DNA of 64,000 bases from Litchfieldia salsa (GTDB taxonomy: Bacteria > Bacillota > Bacilli > Bacillales > Bacillaceae_L), in NCBI RefSeq assembly GCF_900104555.1, contig NZ_FNJU01000003.1:1-64000 (forward strand). The letters are read 5' to 3'. Below are positions 25,358 to 33,651 of the stretch, piece by piece; positions within the stretch are counted from its first letter, which is position 1; every line of letters starts with the position of its first letter. Below the pieces are notes generated by a model. That model was not told the DNA's origin and did not search any database. It worked only from the letters and a program-made list of their open reading frames with translations. The translations under genes were made by a program, and so were the position numbers.

Positions 25358-25753
25358 ATGAAATTTCAACAAACGGATTTCACTGAAGAACTATTGGAAA
25401 AGATTAAACATACCGAATGGACATTAAAAGAGTACATCGAGAGGTTGTTAAGAGAGTATAAATCTATTTTTGCTAAGAAAAATTTAGATCTTGATACTGG
25501 ATTTAATAAAGAGGGTAACGATCCTTTTATGCCGGGTTACAGCTCCTCAGTTTCGATTGGGATTGCCGAAAAACATAAAGAACTTATTGATTTACATACC
25601 ATAAAAATATGGGAATGCCAACGTTCATTAATAGGAATGCCCATTTCAAGAAAAATTCCTGGCAGCAAGATTTTCGGTGAATTACTTGATGAAACATTTG
25701 AAGAGCTTGAGGATGAATTGAAGGAATATATGAATGAATTTTTAGTTGATTAG
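25358..25753 (+). CDS. Hypothetical acidic protein
   Basis: A 131-residue protein with long amphipathic helices at both ends (ELLEKIKHTEWTLKEYIERL; FEELEDELKEYMNEF) and a central PGYSSSVSIGI strand. It is similar in shape to immunity-type cargo elsewhere in the array. Family unknown. AGAAGTGAG precedes the ATG weakly. Confidence 0.55.
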   Translation: MKFQQTDFTEELLEKIKHTEWTLKEYIERLLREYKSIFAKKNLDLDTGFNKEGNDPFMPGYSSSVSIGIAEKHKELIDLHTIKIWECQRSLIGMPISRKIPGSKIFGELLDETFEELEDELKEYMNEFLVD

Positions 25754-25758
25754 TCTAA

Positions 25759-25785
25759 GCGCTTATTCGACTAGTGGCTAGCTAA
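25759..25785 (+). repeat. Partial array repeat
   Basis: CGCTTATTCGACTAGTGGCTAG with AACT. Left-module remnant. Confidence 0.5.
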
Positions 25786-25788
25786 CTA

Positions 25789-25950
25789 TTGGAGGTTGGA
25801 GGTGTGTATGAAGAGGTTCAAAACGTGAAATGGGCAAGTAAGGAAGAAATTTTGATGATGATCAAAAATGAAGAATTTCTCCCATACTATGAAAGTCTTA
25901 TCCACCTGCTATTTGATTGCCGAAACAAGCGTGGAACTATACAAAAGTAG
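25789..25950 (+). pseudogene. C-terminal fragment of a Nudix hydrolase
   Basis: A 53-codon frame: VYEEVQNVKWASKEEILMMI, NEEFLPYYESLIHLLFD, RNKRGTIQK. This is the tail typical of Bacillus Nudix hydrolases (V-x-W-x-x-x-EEI, E-F-x-PY). The Nudix box itself is missing. Probably truncated at the repeat remnant just upstream. Confidence 0.55.
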
Positions 25951-26171
25951 AATTATCGGGGCCTAACAAGTTCAAGGCATTTTATTTGATTAAGCATTGA
26001 AATGAATACCATTTGTCAAAGCATTATTTTAGTATGTTTTTATTGTTTTGCTGATGAATGCAAAGTTAACAGTTAAAAACAATTTTGTGATAAGGTTTAC
26101 TTCAGTAAAATAAGGTATATTATATTTGTTGAAAAGATTTTCTTTAAAGACAAGAAAAGTAGGTGAACAAA

Positions 26172-26321
26172 GTGGGAAAATATCAATTGGATACCAAAGG
26201 TAAGGTAGCTGTGGCAAAGTTTCATGAAAAACAGAAGCCTGCCAAATTTGATAAGAAGCAGCAACTTGAAAAACTGCGTGAGGAATATTTGAAAAAGAAG
26301 CAAAAACAATCAGATAAATAA
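26172..26321 (+). CDS. Small basic protein
   Basis: A lysine-rich protein of 49 residues (MGKYQLDTKGKVAVAKFHEK, ending KKKQKQSDK) with GTG start, AGGTG upstream and its own terminator downstream, so it looks like a genuine independent gene. Helical and probably nucleic-acid or ribosome associated by composition only. Family not named. Confidence 0.6.
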   Translation: MGKYQLDTKGKVAVAKFHEKQKPAKFDKKQQLEKLREEYLKKKQKQSDK

Positions 26322-26329
26322 TATGAATG

Positions 26330-26365
26330 AAAACATAGGAAGACTAAAATCTCCCTATGTTTTTC
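26330..26365 (+). terminator. Rho-independent terminator
   Basis: AAAACATAGGA and TCCCTATGTTTTT arms end the small basic protein transcript. Confidence 0.75.
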
Positions 26366-26424
26366 TCATTTGAAATTCCTTTCTCAATTAATGATTTTTA
26401 TTATTCCATAAATTTCAGATTCCC

Positions 26425-26458
26425 TTCTTGAAGTAACGGGTGTTTAGTGCAAAAAAGG
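26425..26458 (+). repeat. Partial array repeat
   Basis: TTGAAGTAACGGGTGTTTAG with TGCAAAAAAGG. Right module only. Confidence 0.5.
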
Positions 26459-26531
26459 AATTTCTAATCTCTTAGTAGAATAGTTTTTATAGTGAGACGA
26501 GTTTAGATGAGAAGAGAAAGGTTGAGATGAG

Positions 26532-27187
26532 ATGAAATTTAAGATAAGTAAAATTAAGGGAGTTTTATTTGATTTAGATGGAACTTTAATTAACAGTGAA
26601 TGGTTAGGGACGGATCTTATAATTATGGGATTAAGAAAATATTAAACAGAGAATTAAAAGAGGATGAAAAACAATATTTATTAGGAAAGCCCTTCAAAGC
26701 CTTAAATGAGTTGTTTCCTTTTTTAACAAATTCTGAAACAGAAAAAATTATCGAAGAAACATTAGATTATTATCGTAAATATAATCAGAATATTAAAGAA
26801 TATGATGGAGTTAAAGAGATGCTCCTAAACCTTAAACAAAAGGGATATAGGTTAGGTCTTGTTACAGCTAAACTAAAACAAAATGCAACAAAAGAATTGG
26901 AGAACACAGCTTTGTATCCTTTTTTTGATGTGATTATGGGGAAAGAAGATTGCCAAGATTTTAAACCAAGCCCTGTTCCTTTACTTCAATTAGCTGAAAA
27001 ACTAAGGCTTAAGCCGACGGAATGTTTATATATTGGAGACCAACCAACCGATATTCAAGCTACACATTCTGCGAATATGATAAGTGTTGCAGCTCTTTGG
27101 GGGGAAGGGAAATATGAAAGATTATCCCCTTTGAATCCAGAGTATTTATTTGATAGACCCAAACAATTAACTGAATTGCTTTCATAA
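26532..27187 (+). pseudogene. HAD-superfamily phosphatase, frameshifted
   Basis: ATG 26532 reads KGVLFDLDGTLINSEWL with the HAD nucleophile Asp, then the frame ends. The adjacent frame from about 26603 continues DGSYNYGIKKILNREL and carries the remaining HAD motifs: LVTAKLK (motif II), FKPSPVPLLQLA (motif III Lys) and YIGDQPTDIQA (motif IV). A single indel near 26595 separates them. Intact it would be a 218-residue phosphoglycolate-phosphatase-like enzyme. Confidence 0.8.
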
Positions 27188-27203
27188 ATATAGAACATTA
27201 TCT

Positions 27204-27270
27204 ATTAAAAGATGCGATTGCGAAATTAGAGCAGCCGCTTTTTTACTAACGGTCTGTATAGTTCAACAAG
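27204..27270 (+). repeat. Array repeat copy
   Basis: CTATTAAAAGATGCGATTGCG, TTTTTTACTAACGGTCTG, TATAGTTCAACAAG. Confidence 0.7.
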
Positions 27271-27307
27271 AAAGTATTTATTGCTATGTTTAAAAAGAGG
27301 TGGGTAA

Positions 27308-28008
27308 ATGAAATACATTTCAGGTGGTTATTATATTATTTCACCTTTAACAAGAGCTGAATATATGGATAAGACCATATTACCTGAGACAATCATTTCA
27401 GTAAGTGACTGTCTATGTGATTTTCATCCTGAGATTGACAATTGTGGGGAAGTTCAAATAAAAGTAAACAGAATTATTCAAAGAAATTAAACCTTTCAAA
27501 AGAGATCTATGAGGAAATGGAAAAATGGGTTGAGGACAAATTTGATGAGGAAACGTTTCAATTTCCTCAACTATTTACCACAGTTCATTTAGCACGGGAA
27601 TTTGCCAAGAAGTTTCTTAATCATTTGAATGATATTAGCATAATAGGAATTGGATTACCAGAAAATTTAGTACAGGCTTTTCTGGATGAAGCAGAAACGC
27701 TAGCTAAATCTAGTAAAGGACAATATGGTATTAAAAAATTGCTGTTGAATAGGACAACTACGGAGATGGAAGCAGCAGATATAAAAGGCTATGAGGTTCT
27801 GGGATTTGAATTTGGTAAGTTCCATTCTTATATTTGTAATAGTTTAGAAAAGGACTATAAGAACGAATTTCAATTCTCCTTGAATGAAAATGGCTTTATA
27901 CCCTCACTAGATATGGCATTAAGGTGTTGTGATTATAGTAATCATGAGGAAGTTGGAACTGAACCTGTCTTATGGCTTCCTTGGTCTATTTATGAATATA
28001 AATTGTAG
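27308..28008 (+). pseudogene. Frameshifted hypothetical protein
   Basis: The first frame gives 57 residues (MKYISGGYYIISPLTRAEYM, VSDCLCDFHPEI), ending at 27490. The second, one base over, continues from about 27483 with LNLSKEIYEEMEKWVEDKFD to GTEPVLWLPWSIYEYKL. The joined protein would be about 230 residues, so a frameshift lies near 27483. The second half has its own ATG at 27442 but no ribosome binding site. Family not recognised. Confidence 0.6.
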
Positions 28009-28015
28009 ATTTTTT

Positions 28016-28092
28016 AAAAATTAACATGTGCGTTGATCCAAGAAGCATTTTTCGCACTTTTTATTGAAGTAAAGGAGCATTTAGTGAAGTAA
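28016..28092 (+). repeat. Array repeat copy
   Basis: TTAACATGTGCGTTGATCC, stem TGTGCG/CGCACT, TTTTTATTGAAGTAAAGGAGC, ATTTAGTGAAGTAAG. Confidence 0.75.
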
Positions 28093-28121
28093 GCTATTCT
28101 AAGGGGTGGAGGGTTTAAATT

Positions 28122-28754
28122 ATGGATTTAAATAGTATAAGAGGCTTGGTTCTAAATCCCCCAGCTAATGTTATGGAACTAGAAAAAGTAGAATTGAAGA
28201 TGAATACAAAACTTCCTACTTCCTATAAAGAACTATTGCTAAATTCTAATGGTGTGTCTAAAAGTGAGGGAATTATTATTTACGGAACACAAGACCTTAT
28301 TGAACGTAATGAAACATGGGAGACAGATATATATGCACCTGGTTTTATCTCTATCGGTGATGATAGCAGTGGAAAGGTTATTCTAATGTGTATAGATTTA
28401 AAAAAAGAAGAGGTGTTAATAGCTGACTCAGGAGACATGACTCCAGAACATGCCTTGTTAATATCGAATGACTTAATCCAATGGGTTAAAAATGGTTTAA
28501 CAATAGAACTTTATGAAAAGACAGAAGTTAATTGGTCAGAGAATGCTAAACTCGTTGTAGTGGATATACAAGATGGAGCTTTAAAAGATTTAATAAAAAT
28601 TAAAAGTATCCTGGGACTTAAAATAGCTACATCTGAATTATTAAAAAGGTCAAAAAATCTACCATTTGTTCTTACAGAGGAAGTTCCCTACGGGAAAGCA
28701 AAGAAAATGATTGAAGAATTAGGAGACCTTAAAGTTAAAATAGAACTGCAATGA
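28122..28754 (+). CDS. SMI1/KNR4 protein with L7/L12-like C-terminal domain
   Basis: A 210-residue two-domain protein. Residues 1-130 are SMI1/KNR4 (SUKH): MELEKVELKMNTKLPTSYKELLLNSNGV, then FISIGDDSSGKVILM and a GDMTPEHALLISNDLIQWV end. Residues about 145-210 resemble the ribosomal protein bL12 C-terminal domain: LKDLIKIKSILGLKIATSEL, VPYGKAKKMIEELGDLKVKIEL. The fusion suggests an immunity-type protein with an added binding module. GGTGGAGGG precedes ATG. Confidence 0.75.
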   Translation: MDLNSIRGLVLNPPANVMELEKVELKMNTKLPTSYKELLLNSNGVSKSEGIIIYGTQDLIERNETWETDIYAPGFISIGDDSSGKVILMCIDLKKEEVLIADSGDMTPEHALLISNDLIQWVKNGLTIELYEKTEVNWSENAKLVVVDIQDGALKDLIKIKSILGLKIATSELLKRSKNLPFVLTEEVPYGKAKKMIEELGDLKVKIELQ

Positions 28755-28788
28755 CTATTCAACTAATGAATCAGTTTAGTGGAAGAAA
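28754..28788 (+). repeat. Partial array repeat
   Basis: CTATTCAACTAATGAATCAG and TTTAGTGGAAGAAAC. Compact copy overlapping the preceding stop. Confidence 0.55.
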
Positions 28789-28815
28789 CAATGATTAAGG
28801 GCAAGGAGGGATCAA

Positions 28816-29535
28816 TTGAGTAAAAATAGTTTATTATTATATGGTTTTATTGCAATTTTAATTGCAATGGGTTGGTTTGTTTATCAAAAAGTCACTGATG
28901 ATACTTACAAGGGGATGTCAATTATCCCTGAGCAACACGAAGATATTCCTCTATTCGAAGGGTTAGAACCAAGTGAACACCACTATATTATTAATGGTGA
29001 TCAGTGGACTGATATTTATGAATTCTACATCAATAAACTTCCTAAACAGGGATGGAAAGTTGAATATAAAGATTCTGCCCTTAATGACAATGACTCAGAT
29101 AATGACTGGTCTGGATTTTATTCTGGATGGAGTAAAGAGGGATTCGAAGGTGAATTATCACTTTCAGCCCACTATAATAAATTCGAAGACCAGACTGAAG
29201 TGATGTTTGATAAGCGTCCAATTTTAGTCAGTTCATCGTGGATTGAGGATATTCCAAAGGTAATTTGTATTTATAAAGCCGAATCAGACAATGAATGCAT
29301 AGAGATAAGAGATAAAGATAGAATTAGAGGAATTGTAGGGTTTATCAACACTGAAGCATACAATTATAAAGAAGATACTTTACCTAGAAGCAAAACAACT
29401 GTGATTGATTTTGGTAATATAAAGGTAAAGGTTCTTTACGAAGATAAGAAGACAATTTACTTTCAATCCGAAAAAGGGGTTAAAGAATCTAAACCAGATC
29501 CTGGATTTTTTGAATTATTAAACATTCCTCAATAG
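28816..29535 (+). CDS. Membrane-anchored hypothetical protein
   Basis: A 239-residue protein with TTG start (GGAGGG upstream), one N-terminal membrane helix (residues 6-23) and a large extracytoplasmic domain. The aromatic WTDIYEFYINKLPKQGWKVEY segment, then SGFYSGWSKEGFEGELSLS, is reminiscent of proteins that couple to a Y-F-Y-x-x-x-LP-x-x-GW element found in Bacillus membrane proteins. No function assigned. Confidence 0.6.
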   Translation: MSKNSLLLYGFIAILIAMGWFVYQKVTDDTYKGMSIIPEQHEDIPLFEGLEPSEHHYIINGDQWTDIYEFYINKLPKQGWKVEYKDSALNDNDSDNDWSGFYSGWSKEGFEGELSLSAHYNKFEDQTEVMFDKRPILVSSSWIEDIPKVICIYKAESDNECIEIRDKDRIRGIVGFINTEAYNYKEDTLPRSKTTVIDFGNIKVKVLYEDKKTIYFQSEKGVKESKPDPGFFELLNIPQ

Positions 29536-29539
29536 TTTT

Positions 29540-29620
29540 TTTTACTAAAGGTGCTTATCTTTAAGAAGGATAAGTTCCTTTTTTGTGGAAGTTATTAAGC
29601 TAACGAATCAGGAATGTGGA
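29540..29620 (+). repeat. Array repeat copy, CTTATC-type stem
   Basis: TTTACTAAAGGTGC, CTTATC/GATAAG, TTCCTTTTTTGTGGAAG, TTATTAAGCTAACGAATCAGG. Confidence 0.75.
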
Positions 29621-29645
29621 AGACTTACGAGGGGTGAAGTTGTTT

Positions 29646-29981
29646 ATGCTTATATTAACAACATTAACATTGCTTTTAGTTACTTTTGGATTGTTAAAGT
29701 TCTTTTCTGTGAAGCGTCCTTTAACTATAACGTTAATTGTAGGTTTAGCAATTTCAACCGTATCTACAATTAGTTTATGGTTGAATTACAAAGCGAGTTT
29801 CGATGGACAAGATGGAATAGCAATTACAAATAAAATAAGTTATTGGATAATAACCGATGGAACCCAATGGTCCCAGGAATTGTTTATGGATTATTTTATT
29901 TACTTTTTGTCTGTTACGATACTTATCACTGTAATGGTGATAATCAGTGTTTCTACTAAAAAGAGAACAAGAGTAGGATAA
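29646..29981 (+). CDS. Three-helix membrane protein
   Basis: A 111-residue integral membrane protein with helices at about residues 2-20, 25-45 and 75-100 and a basic C-terminus. ATG 29646 lies 9 bases after GAGGGGTG; the GTG at 29616 is inside the repeat. The loop with DGQDGIAITNKISYWIITDG is external. Family not recognised. Confidence 0.55.
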   Translation: MLILTTLTLLLVTFGLLKFFSVKRPLTITLIVGLAISTVSTISLWLNYKASFDGQDGIAITNKISYWIITDGTQWSQELFMDYFIYFLSVTILITVMVIISVSTKKRTRVG

Positions 29982-29982
29982 T

Positions 29983-30018
29983 CACTTTTCAACAAACGGA
30001 GACTTATTTTGAATAAGT
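29983..30018 (+). repeat. Partial array repeat
   Basis: CTTTTCAACAAACGGAGACTTA then TTTTGAATAAG. Confidence 0.5.
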
Positions 30019-30075
30019 TATAGACGTTTTGGAATTGAAGAAATATCAGAAATACTTGATTAGGAGGTAGCCTTA

Positions 30076-30177
30076 ATGAAGGTTGTCTTAGTAATTATAT
30101 TTATTGTTGTTTTAGCTTTGTTAGGGATATATTTTATCCTCAACCCTATGGGGATTTTTGATTTGATAATAGAATAA
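30076..30177 (+). CDS. Single-pass membrane microprotein
   Basis: Thirty-three residues, almost entirely one membrane helix (MKVVLVIIFIVVLALLG...), ending FDLIIE. The strong TAGGAGG site 8 bases upstream makes translation likely. Function unknown. Confidence 0.55.
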   Translation: MKVVLVIIFIVVLALLGIYFILNPMGIFDLIIE

Positions 30178-30204
30178 GAGTGTTATTTATTTGAGGAAAT
30201 CTAA

Positions 30205-30304
30205 GACTTTGTGAAAATAAATACTTAAATTAACGGATAGCGATTCTTCAAGAAGGAGAATCGCTTTTGCTTATTGAAGTAAAGAGGCAGAATACTTTAA
30301 TAAG
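30205..30304 (+). repeat. Array repeat copy
   Basis: TTTGTGAAAATAAATACTTAAAT, TAACGGATAGCGATTC, stem AGCGATTCTTC/GAAGGAGAATCGCT, CTTATTGAAGTAAAGAGGCAG, ACTTTAATAAG. A further closing fragment (CAGTTTAGTTAAATAAGG) lies at 30334-30352. Confidence 0.8.
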
Positions 30305-30397
30305 CTGTCGCTACTTTCAACCACTACTGAACATCAGTTTAGTTAAATAAGGTAATCTGTTTTTGTTATAAAGAGAACTATCTTGGAGGCAAGAAAA

Positions 30398-30862
30398 ATG
30401 TCAAATTTATTAGTTTCAGCAATTAATGGAGAGTGGGATGTAGTGAAATCATTAGTAGATGTTGTTGATGATATAAATTCTGTGGACGATGAAGAAGGAA
30501 GAACTGCACTGATGTATGCTGTGATTGACGAAGAAAATGATGCTGTTAAACTTTTGTTGGATAAGGGAGCAAACGTAAATTTACAAGATGACTTCGGAAA
30601 TACAGCTTTACATTTTGCCTCACAAAATCATTTATTAGACATTGCGAGGTTGCTACTAAATTATAAAGCAGATGCAAATATTCAGGATAATAATGGGAAT
30701 ACATCTTTATCAAATGCGGTCTTTTACTCTGGAGGTAGAGGTGAAATGATACAGTTATTATTAGAATTCGGTGGGGACAAATATTTAGAAAATAATTATG
30801 GAGTATCACCCATTAAACTCGCTGAAACTTTTGCGAATTATGACATATCCAAATACTTTTAA
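30398..30862 (+). CDS. Ankyrin-repeat protein
   Basis: A 154-residue protein with four ankyrin repeats: GRTALMYAVIDEENDAVKLLL-DKGANVN, GNTALHFASQNHLLDIARLLL, GNTSLSNAVFYSGGRGEMIQLL and GVSPIKLAETF. ATG 30398 follows TTGGAGG by 9 bases. Small ankyrin proteins act as protein-binding modules and are recurrent neighbours or members of toxin-immunity clusters. Partner unknown. Confidence 0.85.
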   Translation: MSNLLVSAINGEWDVVKSLVDVVDDINSVDDEEGRTALMYAVIDEENDAVKLLLDKGANVNLQDDFGNTALHFASQNHLLDIARLLLNYKADANIQDNNGNTSLSNAVFYSGGRGEMIQLLLEFGGDKYLENNYGVSPIKLAETFANYDISKYF

Positions 30863-30867
30863 ATAAT

Positions 30868-30953
30868 GCTTGTTGTGCTAACGGGGGCATTGATCCAAGA
30901 AGGATTAATGCCTTCGCTTATTGAAGTAAAGTAGAAGATTACTTCAGAAAGGA
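30868..30953 (+). repeat. Array repeat copy, GATCC-type stem
   Basis: TTGTGCTAACGGGGGCATTG, GGCATTGATCC/GGATTAATGCC, TTATTGAAGTAAAG, GATTACTTCAGAAAGG. The core is identical over more than 40 bases to the copy at 3021. Confidence 0.85.
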
Positions 30954-31007
30954 CGATTTAAAACAGGTTAAATTCTAATAGAAAAACTATTTAAACGTGG
31001 TGAATTT

Positions 31008-31343
31008 ATGGACATAAAAAATAAAATAAAGTCTTTACTGATGGAGACTGTTATAGATTTTGTTCAAGGCGATTTTAATAAAATACAAGCGAGGTTACAA
31101 AATGGACTTTCAATTAGTGACCTTAGAGAAGAGTTAAGTAACTGGGATTCAATAACAATTCCGCCTGATGATGCTTATGAGAATGTACATTTTTATAAGT
31201 ACGATGATGAATCAGGATATGCTTTAGAATTTGAACTTTGGATTGATAATCATAGAAGCGATTTAACATTATTCTGTGAAGCCATAATAGACGAAAATAA
31301 TAATATTTTAGCTTTTACTATTGAAAATCTACACGTTTTATAA
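31008..31343 (+). CDS. Hypothetical immunity-type protein
   Basis: A 111-residue protein: helical N-terminus (ETVIDFVQGDFNKIQARLQ), an ISDLREELSNWDSITIPPDD block, then YALEFELWIDNHRSDLTLFCE. This pattern recurs in short immunity-like proteins, possibly one of the recently numbered DUFs, but I am not certain which. ATG after GTGGTG. One cargo gene. Confidence 0.6.
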   Translation: MDIKNKIKSLLMETVIDFVQGDFNKIQARLQNGLSISDLREELSNWDSITIPPDDAYENVHFYKYDDESGYALEFELWIDNHRSDLTLFCEAIIDENNNILAFTIENLHVL

Positions 31344-31409
31344 AGATGTTCTTTCTAACCTGACGGTAAGAATATTTGAATAAGAAATGGTAAAGGAGGA
31401 AGGCCTTAA

Positions 31410-31988
31410 TTGCTTGATGTAGAACAGCTTATAAAAGATGTAAATAAGCAAGGGTATAATATCAAAACGTATCAAGATTTGTACAAGCTAAAAAGTAAAG
31501 ATAAAAATCTTATTCCGATCTTACTGAAATATCTAGGAAGTGTTGATAAAGTCAATGAAAAATTATTTTTTGTAAGTTGTTTGGGAGTTAAAGGCTTTTA
31601 TGATGCAACGGAAGCGCTATTAAGGGAATTCCTATCTAGTAATGATAGATCTTATAAATGGGCTATTGGTAATTCGTTATCAATAATACTTGATAAAAGT
31701 ACATTAAATGACTTAATAAAAATTGTAATAAATAAGGAACATGGTACTTCTAGACAAATGATTATTGTAGCACTGGGCTTATTCAAAGATAAGAAGGCAA
31801 TTCCATTCTTGTTGGATTTACTAGATGATGAAGACGTTAAGGGACATGTAATAATGGCACTTTCAAAATTTAAAGATCCTGAATTGATACCTTATATTAA
31901 ACCATTTGTTAATCATAATATAACATGGGTAAGGAATGAGGCTAAAAAGACAATAGATAAGTTAGAAAAGCTACAAAATGATAAATGA
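31410..31988 (+). CDS. HEAT-repeat protein
   Basis: A 192-residue all-helical protein with HEAT/PBS-lyase-type repeats; clearest are RQMIIVALGLFKDKKAIPFLLDLLDDED and KGHVIMALSKFKDPELIPYIKPFVN. TTG start with AAAGGAGGAAGG. A decayed paralogue of the last repeat is found at 50541-50673. Probably a protein-protein interaction module with an immunity-type role. Confidence 0.8.
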   Translation: MLDVEQLIKDVNKQGYNIKTYQDLYKLKSKDKNLIPILLKYLGSVDKVNEKLFFVSCLGVKGFYDATEALLREFLSSNDRSYKWAIGNSLSIILDKSTLNDLIKIVINKEHGTSRQMIIVALGLFKDKKAIPFLLDLLDDEDVKGHVIMALSKFKDPELIPYIKPFVNHNITWVRNEAKKTIDKLEKLQNDK

Positions 31989-32026
31989 AATGTACTTCAC
32001 TAACGGAGAAGGTTAATTCAAGAAAC
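31989..32026 (+). repeat. Array repeat, compact copy
   Basis: AATGTACTTCACTAACGGAG with AAGGTTAATTCAAGAAAC; no hairpin. Confidence 0.6.
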
Positions 32027-32054
32027 GACACTCCTTTTGAATGGTTGGAGATTA

Positions 32055-32540
32055 ATGAAAAAAGAAGACAGAAAGAAGAAATTAGCATTATTAATTGAAA
32101 AACAAAAAGCAAAAATCAAGGAGGGTTATGGAGCTTTATTTGATGAATGTATAGCGGCTTTGGGTGATGGCGTGACAATTTTTTCCGATAATAAGAGTGA
32201 AGAACTTTATGACCTATTTGAAGATCATGTTCCATTTACTGACTGGGGAAGGTTAGATTGGGAAAAGTTTAATAACCCTGTGAACATAAACAATATAGTT
32301 GATTTAACAGATTTACTAAATACAGAAGAAGGAATTGAAATTTATTGGAGCCATGATAAATTCCCAGTATTGAAAGCTAAATTTGATAATATTGAAAAGG
32401 CTTTAGATGATGTTATAGCAGTATCAGCAGATACGTTCCTATACGTGAGAGGTAAATATGTAGTTGAGATTAATCACGAAGGAGAAATAACTCTGGGTTA
32501 CTTAGATAATGGCTTCTTTAACGGGTGCGTTGATCCATGA
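32055..32540 (+). CDS. CDI-type immunity protein (CdiI-like)
   Basis: A 161-residue acidic protein. Features: FDECIAALGDGVTIFS, then W-GRLDWEKF, GIEIYWSHDKFPVLK, VIAVSADTFLYVRGKYVVEINHEGEITLGYL. These agree with the CDI toxin immunity family known from Bacillus. ATG 32055 follows GGAG. The last residues FFNGCVDP are translated from the repeat, so the repeat junction lies inside the reading frame. No matching toxin is in the window. Confidence 0.75.
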   Translation: MKKEDRKKKLALLIEKQKAKIKEGYGALFDECIAALGDGVTIFSDNKSEELYDLFEDHVPFTDWGRLDWEKFNNPVNINNIVDLTDLLNTEEGIEIYWSHDKFPVLKAKFDNIEKALDDVIAVSADTFLYVRGKYVVEINHEGEITLGYLDNGFFNGCVDP

Positions 32541-32589
32541 AGGATTTTCGCACCTTCTTTTGAAGTAACGGTCAGGTTAATTGAAGAGG
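32514..32589 (+). repeat. Array repeat that overlaps the 3' end of the CdiI-like gene
   Basis: TTCTTTAACGGGTGCGTTGATCC, stem GGTGCG/CGCACC, CTTTTGAAGTAACGG, TCAGGTTAATTGAAGAGG. The last seven codons and stop of the preceding gene are inside it. Confidence 0.85.
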
Positions 32590-32621
32590 AGTTTATTATA
32601 AAGAGCTTGGGAGGAACGTAC

Positions 32622-33125
32622 ATGGAATTAACGGTAGGTGCTTGGTTTAATGAACCTAAAATTAATTTTAAATTTTCTCATAAAGTTGATTTGTTTATTA
32701 GGCAACAGATTATTGAGGATACCATGAAGCCGTTGGGATTGTTGGATATAGAAAAAGATATCTTTTTACATCTAACTGTATGCACAAAGAAAGAACAAGA
32801 TATATTAGAAGTATTTTTACCAAGGAAGAATAAACGTGCTAAAAGTAGAAATTATGGTTTATGGTTTCCTTATTATGAAATCGTTAATTCAGAATATCCT
32901 CTTAAAAGTTACATTTACTTTTATATTCAATCACTACCTTTAATTTTTGCTGAATGGGGAGTAACACAAGAACAAATTAATCTCGTGAAACAAAATGTTT
33001 ATAGTGAAATTTTAAACAATAATGAATATGAACTAACCGAGGAAGAATTGGAGGAATTAACTTTTTCTGAAAATCTTGATATAGATGACCTATTAGAAGA
33101 GTTGGGTATAGAGAAAGAAAGATGA
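32622..33125 (+). CDS. Immunity-type protein (Imm44-like)
   Basis: A 167-residue protein starting MELTVGAWFNEPKINFKFS, with F-LHLTVCTKKEQD, a basic stretch, YYEIVNSEYPLKSYIYFYI and a strongly acidic tail. The opening resembles immunity proteins described as Imm44, but this is a memory-based match. ATG 32622 follows GGGAGGA; the TTG at 32607 overlaps that site. Confidence 0.6.
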   Translation: MELTVGAWFNEPKINFKFSHKVDLFIRQQIIEDTMKPLGLLDIEKDIFLHLTVCTKKEQDILEVFLPRKNKRAKSRNYGLWFPYYEIVNSEYPLKSYIYFYIQSLPLIFAEWGVTQEQINLVKQNVYSEILNNNEYELTEEELEELTFSENLDIDDLLEELGIEKER

Positions 33126-33164
33126 TGAATAGGAGAGTAATTAAAAAACAAAATTTTACTCATA

Positions 33165-33257
33165 GTTATTGAACTAAAGGGGGCTTTGATCCAAGAAGGG
33201 ACGGGATTGAGATTGGTGCCTTTTTGTTGAAGTTATTGTACTAACGGACATAGGAGG
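33165..33257 (+). repeat. Array repeat copy
   Basis: TTATTGAACTAAAGGGGGC, stem GGCTTTGATCC/GGGATTGAGATTGGTGCC region, TTTTTGTTGAAG, TTATTGTACTAACGGACATAGG. Confidence 0.75.
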
Positions 33258-33263
33258 AAGGCA

Positions 33264-33479
33264 ATGAAATTTGTTTATTACAACGATACCGGAAGAGAAA
33301 TAAGCATTCATCCTGCAACTGAATTAAGCGGAATTAAATGTGACATGACGATTATACAACCATTGGAAGAGCGTACTTTTTATCTACCATTAAATACTTT
33401 TCCGTGGGTGAAAATGTGGGATTATGGAGAAAAACGCGGATTAAGTATCTTAGTCACAGCTCAAAAGGACGACAAATGA
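33264..33479 (+). CDS. Small beta-rich hypothetical protein
   Basis: A 71-residue protein (MKFVYYNDTGREISIHPAT..., LEERTFYLPLNTFPWVKMWD) looking like a compact beta-sandwich similar to those seen in short Bacillus immunity-like genes. AGGAGGAAGG precedes the ATG. Family unnamed here. Confidence 0.6.
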   Translation: MKFVYYNDTGREISIHPATELSGIKCDMTIIQPLEERTFYLPLNTFPWVKMWDYGEKRGLSILVTAQKDDK

Positions 33480-33485
33480 ATTTTA

Positions 33486-33560
33486 TCTTTATTCAACAAA
33501 CGGGAGCGAATACTGAACAAGATGAATTTGCTTTTTTACTAAAGCAGGATAGTTTAATAA
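33486..33560 (+). repeat. Array repeat copy
   Basis: TTTATTCAACAAACGGGAGCG, GCGAAT.../GATGAATTTGC stem, TTTTTTACTAAAGCAGG, ATAGTTTAATAAG. Confidence 0.75.
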
Positions 33561-33572
33561 GCAAAATGACAG

Positions 33573-33609
33573 TATCCACTCTTCTATAAAGGAAGTGTGG
33601 CTTTTTTTA
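33573..33609 (+). terminator. Rho-independent terminator
   Basis: CCACTCTTC pairs with GAAGTGTGG, followed by seven T. It is separate from the repeat hairpin and precedes the hydrolase gene. Confidence 0.75.
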
Positions 33610-33651
33610 TCGAATTAAAATGTTAATACATTATTATTAAGGAGAGTATAA

